Source of the DNA: Prevotella sp.
GTDB taxonomy: Bacteria > Bacteroidota > Bacteroidia > Bacteroidales > Bacteroidaceae
Assembly (NCBI GenBank): GCA_017623655.1
Contig: JAGAON010000003.1
Location: forward strand, 1-64,000
Direction of reading: 5' to 3'
DNA: 64,000 nucleotides
Shown: in pieces, positions 61,576 to 64,000 of the stretch
Position numbering within the stretch: the stretch's first letter is position 1
Layout of the letters: the number at the start of each line of letters is the position of its first letter
Notes under the pieces: model-generated
Told to the model about the DNA's origin: nothing
What the model saw: the letters and a program-made list of their open reading frames with translations, nothing else
Databases searched by the model: none
Program-made: the position numbers and the translations under genes

Positions 61576-61647
61576 GGTCTGATAGTTCAATGGATAGAAT
61601 AAGTCTCTCCTAAAGATTAGATCCGGGTTCGATTCCCGGTCGGACCA
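61576..61647 (+). tRNA. tRNA-Arg (CCT)
   Basis: A 72-nt cloverleaf: GGTCTGA acceptor, anticodon loop CTCCTAA (CCT), T-arm CCGGGTTCGATTCCCGG, discriminator A. CCA is not encoded; CC follows by chance. Confidence 0.9.
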
Positions 61648-61652
61648 CCGCA

Positions 61653-61702
61653 AGCCGCAAGGGCTGAAGACCGTAATCACGGCCTTCAGCCCTTGCGGCT
61701 TT
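61653..61702 (+). terminator. Terminator after tRNA-Arg
   Basis: AAGCCGCAAGGGCTGAAG pairs with CTTCAGCCCTTGCGGCTT and is followed by TTT. Confidence 0.85.
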
Positions 61703-61770
61703 TGTATGGTTTCGTGCCGGTCAGGGATTGTGCAGCCTGCAATCCGCTGTACGATGACAGCAGACAATGT

Positions 61771-61890
61771 AGTAGGGACGCACCTTCTTGCCGCCGGCAT
61801 AAAGCCTATGGCAAGCGGCAAAGCCGAGCGGGTGCGTCCGCATCGCCGCATATTTCCGCACAAACGGACGCACCTTGGTGCGTCCCTACA
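61771..61890. repeat. Family B pair with the 46-bp inserted hairpin
   Basis: TAGGGACGCACC...GGGTGCGTCC is split by the same insert seen at 24895 (CTTGCCGCCGGCATAAAGCC), then GGACGCACCTTGGTGCGTCC and CTACA. Confidence 0.75.
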
Positions 61891-61940
61891 AAGTATCGTG
61901 CAGAAAAAATATTGCCAACATCGCCACGACATAACGCAAT

Positions 61941-62253
61941 GCCCCCTGAAAGGGGGAAATATTACAGCACAGGGCGTAAGCCCTGTGTTACCATTTAGGG
62001 CGGGAAAACGGTATCGGGAACCCCGAAGCCGGCAGGCGAGGAGCACAAAGTGCGACGAGGGGTGAAAAGAAACAGACGGGAATACCATTTTATGTATAAT
62101 GAAATATGTTATAAACGCTATGCCGTTTGTAACCCTTCGGCGGCCTGTGGCCACCTCACCTGTCGGCTTCGGGGTTCCAATGCCATTCCCGTTATGTCCT
62201 TCTGACACAGGGCTTACACCCTGTGCTGTAATATGTCACCCCTTCGGGGGTCC
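61941..62253. repeat. Family C long inverted-repeat element
   Basis: About 313 bp. Arms: CCCCTGAAAGGGG, then CACAGGGCGTAAGCCCTGTG, then CCCCGAAGCCGGCAGGCGAG, and the inverse set up to CACCCCTTCGGGGG. Confidence 0.8.
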
Positions 62254-62383
62254 CTCGTTTATTTCCCGTTCAATTGTTAAAGTTTCCTTATCGCAGGGCA
62301 AAATACACCGTATTTCTGTGTTTTGTGTACAAAAATAGCCGCAAAACGCCCTGCGTCCCGCGGCAATTAACACTTGCCTGCAA

Positions 62384-62456
62384 TGCAATCAGGTGCTGAT
62401 TACAACATGAAAGGGTGCTGGTCACAATGTAATCAGGTGCTGATTGCATTGTAGGC
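62384..62456. repeat. Family A 22-bp palindrome array, 3-4 units
   Basis: GCAATCAGGTGCTGATTAC, ATGAAAGGGTGCTGGTCAC and GTAATCAGGTGCTGATTGC, each plus 3 bases, in 22-bp register. Confidence 0.8.
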
Positions 62457-62622
62457 ACAGGCATAAGAAAAGACGGCAAAAACACAATCGCGTTTTTGCC
62501 GCCTTACGTTCGTTCTCGCACCGTCATGTCATCAGACGGGTATAACGCCATCCGCCCCGTTTTAACACGGCAGGATGAGTTTTCTGTTTTCCGCCGATCG
62601 TACCGGTGTTTATATGTCGCCG

Positions 62623-64000
62623 CTACTCGCAGATGGTGAAGTCCAGCTGCTTCTTGTCGAGGTTGGCTCTGGCCACCTGTATCCGTATGGCGTCGCCGAG
62701 CTGGTAACGGTTGTGGCGCCGGCGTCCGACGAGGCAGAAGTTGCGCTCGTCAAACTCGTAATAGTCATCCTTCAGGTCACGGATGGGTATCATTCCCTCG
62801 CAGTGGTTCTCGTCTATCTCGGCGTAGATGCCGTAACTGGTGATGCCGGAGATGTGCGCGTCGAACTCCTCTCCGATGAACTGTCCCATGTATTCCACCA
62901 TCTTGTACTTTATGGAGTCGCGCTCGGCGTTTGCCGCAATCTGCTCCATGTCGCTGCTATGCTCGCACAGTTCCTCGTAATGTTCCTTGTTGGCGGAGCG
63001 TCCTCCCTGCTCGTATCTGGTGAGAAGGCGGTGCACCATCGTGTCGGGATAGCGGCGTATGGGCGACGTGAAGTGTGTGTAATAGTCGAAAGCCAGTCCG
63101 AAGTGCCCGATGTTGTGCGTGCTGTACTTCGCCTTCATCATCGCACGCAGGGCGACAAGCTGTATCGCGTTGCCCTCGGTTCTGCCCTGACACTCGTCCA
63201 TGAGCGCGTTGATGGCGCGGGCGGTGGCTCCCCTTGTGCCGGTAGATTTCATCTTGTAGCCGAATTTCACGACGAAAGAGCGGAGCGTTTCCAGCTTCTG
63301 CGGATCCGGATCGTCATGCACCCGGTAGGGGAGTGTCTTGGCTTTCTTGCCCTTGGGCACCTTGCCCACGCTCTCGGCGACGGTTCTGTTGGCGAGGAGC
63401 ATGAACTCCTCGATGAGTTTGTTGGCGTCTTTTGACCGCTTGAAGTAACATCTTACGGGCTTGCCCGTGCTGTCAATGTCGAACCGCATCTCCTCTCTGT
63501 CGAACTTTACGGAGCCGTTGGCGAAGCGTTTGGCGCGCAACAGCTTGGCGAGACGGTCGAGCGTGAGCAGCTGGTAGGCGTTTTCGCCCTGCAATGTGCC
63601 CGCCTTCATGCGCTTTTCGAGTTCTTCCGCCGTCATGGCCACGCCTTCCACGAACGGTTTTGAGGGGTCGGGGCGGTTGTTCTCTATAAGTTCCTGCACC
63701 TCCTCATACGCATACCGGCGGTTGCTTTTGATTACGGTGTGCACGATGCGGAACTTCTTTACCTCGGCGTTGTCGTCCATGTCGAACACCACACTGTACG
63801 CCAGCTTCTCCTCATCGGGGCGCAGTGAGCAGATGTAGTTGCACAGCCGCTCCGGCAACATGGGTATAGTGCGATCGACAAGGTATATGCTTGTCGCGCG
63901 TTTCACCGCCTCCTTGTCTATGATGGAGCCTTCCTGGACGTAGTGTGACACGTCGGCAATGTGGACACCGACCTGCCACAGTCCGCTGTCAAGCCGCTGT
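62623..64000 (-). CDS. rnr: Ribonuclease R, C-terminal part, truncated by the window edge
   Basis: A 3'-5' exoribonuclease of the RNase II/RNB family. The frame runs in from beyond the right edge. Visible are VGVHIADVSHYV with catalytic Asp residues, FGLAFDYYTHFTSPIRRYPD (the RNB core end, marking RNase R/II) and a C-terminal S1 RNA-binding domain (AHISGITSYGIYAEIDENHC) ending at 62623. The first ATG in view is internal. RNase R degrades structured RNA and takes part in ribosome quality control. The N-terminal cold-shock domains lie outside the window. Confidence 0.95.
   Translation of the reverse strand, partial: QRLDSGLWQVGVHIADVSHYVQEGSIIDKEAVKRATSIYLVDRTIPMLPERLCNYICSLRPDEEKLAYSVVFDMDDNAEVKKFRIVHTVIKSNRRYAYEEVQELIENNRPDPSKPFVEGVAMTAEELEKRMKAGTLQGENAYQLLTLDRLAKLLRAKRFANGSVKFDREEMRFDIDSTGKPVRCYFKRSKDANKLIEEFMLLANRTVAESVGKVPKGKKAKTLPYRVHDDPDPQKLETLRSFVVKFGYKMKSTGTRGATARAINALMDECQGRTEGNAIQLVALRAMMKAKYSTHNIGHFGLAFDYYTHFTSPIRRYPDTMVHRLLTRYEQGGRSANKEHYEELCEHSSDMEQIAANAERDSIKYKMVEYMGQFIGEEFDAHISGITSYGIYAEIDENHCEGMIPIRDLKDDYYEFDERNFCLVGRRRHNRYQLGDAIRIQVARANLDKKQLDFTICE

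Overview
This is a 64 kb stretch of a Bacteroidales chromosome. About twenty transcription units start with the Bacteroidota -7 box TAnnTTTG, several with TTG about 18-21 bp upstream. Other markers of the order are the sufBCDS cluster, DUF4369/TlpA-like thioredoxin proteins, a RibF, a PL1 pectate lyase carrying a C-terminal tail of the T9SS-like or Por-like type, DUF2851, DUF4143 and DUF1573 proteins, and a BspA-type LRR remnant. I cannot fix the family; Prevotellaceae, Muribaculaceae or Bacteroidaceae are all possible. There is no prophage, CRISPR array, rRNA operon or conjugative element. The only complete mobile element is one IS4-like insertion sequence.

Layout. 0.3-6.9 kb: two thioredoxin-fold envelope proteins, a DUF4294 protein, and a HAD phosphatase fused to RibF. 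7.0-8.4 kb: the IS element. 8.5-11.2 kb: a CPBP protease and an unknown lipoprotein. 11.5-19.1 kb: a five-gene operon (HEAT-repeat membrane protein, processive GT2 glycosyltransferase, TPR plus beta-barrel outer-membrane protein, DUF4838 lipoprotein, DUF1573 lipoprotein). It looks like a synthase-dependent exopolysaccharide machine analogous to PgaABCD, but with different accessory parts. 19.4-20.5 kb: an AT-richer patch with a DnaJ-type zinc-finger protein and a decayed LRR gene. 20.5-29.9 kb: PiT phosphate transporter, an ATPase behind a perfect palindrome, ybeY, coaD, ruvB, a reductase/PAP2 pair, an orphan HigA-like regulator and a SpoU methyltransferase. 29.9-35.0 kb: the suf operon. 35.2-41.1 kb: a frameshifted secreted protein, a small Cys/His-rich exported protein, an amidohydrolase and a pectate lyase. 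41.6-47.3 kb: Lrp regulator, a C26-M19 fusion peptidase, an M28/glutaminyl-cyclase-like lipoprotein, a Cys4-PAS histidine kinase and dprA. 47.4-64 kb: tRNA-Met, tRNA-Lys, an AI-2E family protein, rsmI, DUF2851, SpmAB-like protein, DUF4143 ATPase, DEAD-box helicase, WbqC, hybrid histidine kinase, tRNA-Arg and the 3' part of rnr.

The most distinctive feature is the intergenic DNA. Nearly every long gap is filled by a few recurring repeat families. (A) Eight arrays of a palindromic 19-mer repeated with an exact 22-bp period. (B) Pairs of hairpins built on GGACGCACCAAGGTGCGTCC. (C) Roughly 310-340 bp inverted-repeat elements. (D) A roughly 180-bp MITE-like element with about 24-bp terminal inverted repeats. 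(E) A short CCTCCCC...GGGGAGG hairpin that has been absorbed into the coding ends of coaD and sufD.

The strongest candidates for undescribed biology are the 22-bp palindrome arrays and the 11.5-19.1 kb polysaccharide operon. Next come the two enzyme fusions (HAD-RibF and C26-M19) and the 33-bp in-frame repeat that forms the leader of the DUF4143 ATPase gene. All functional names come from reading motifs by eye; no database search was possible.
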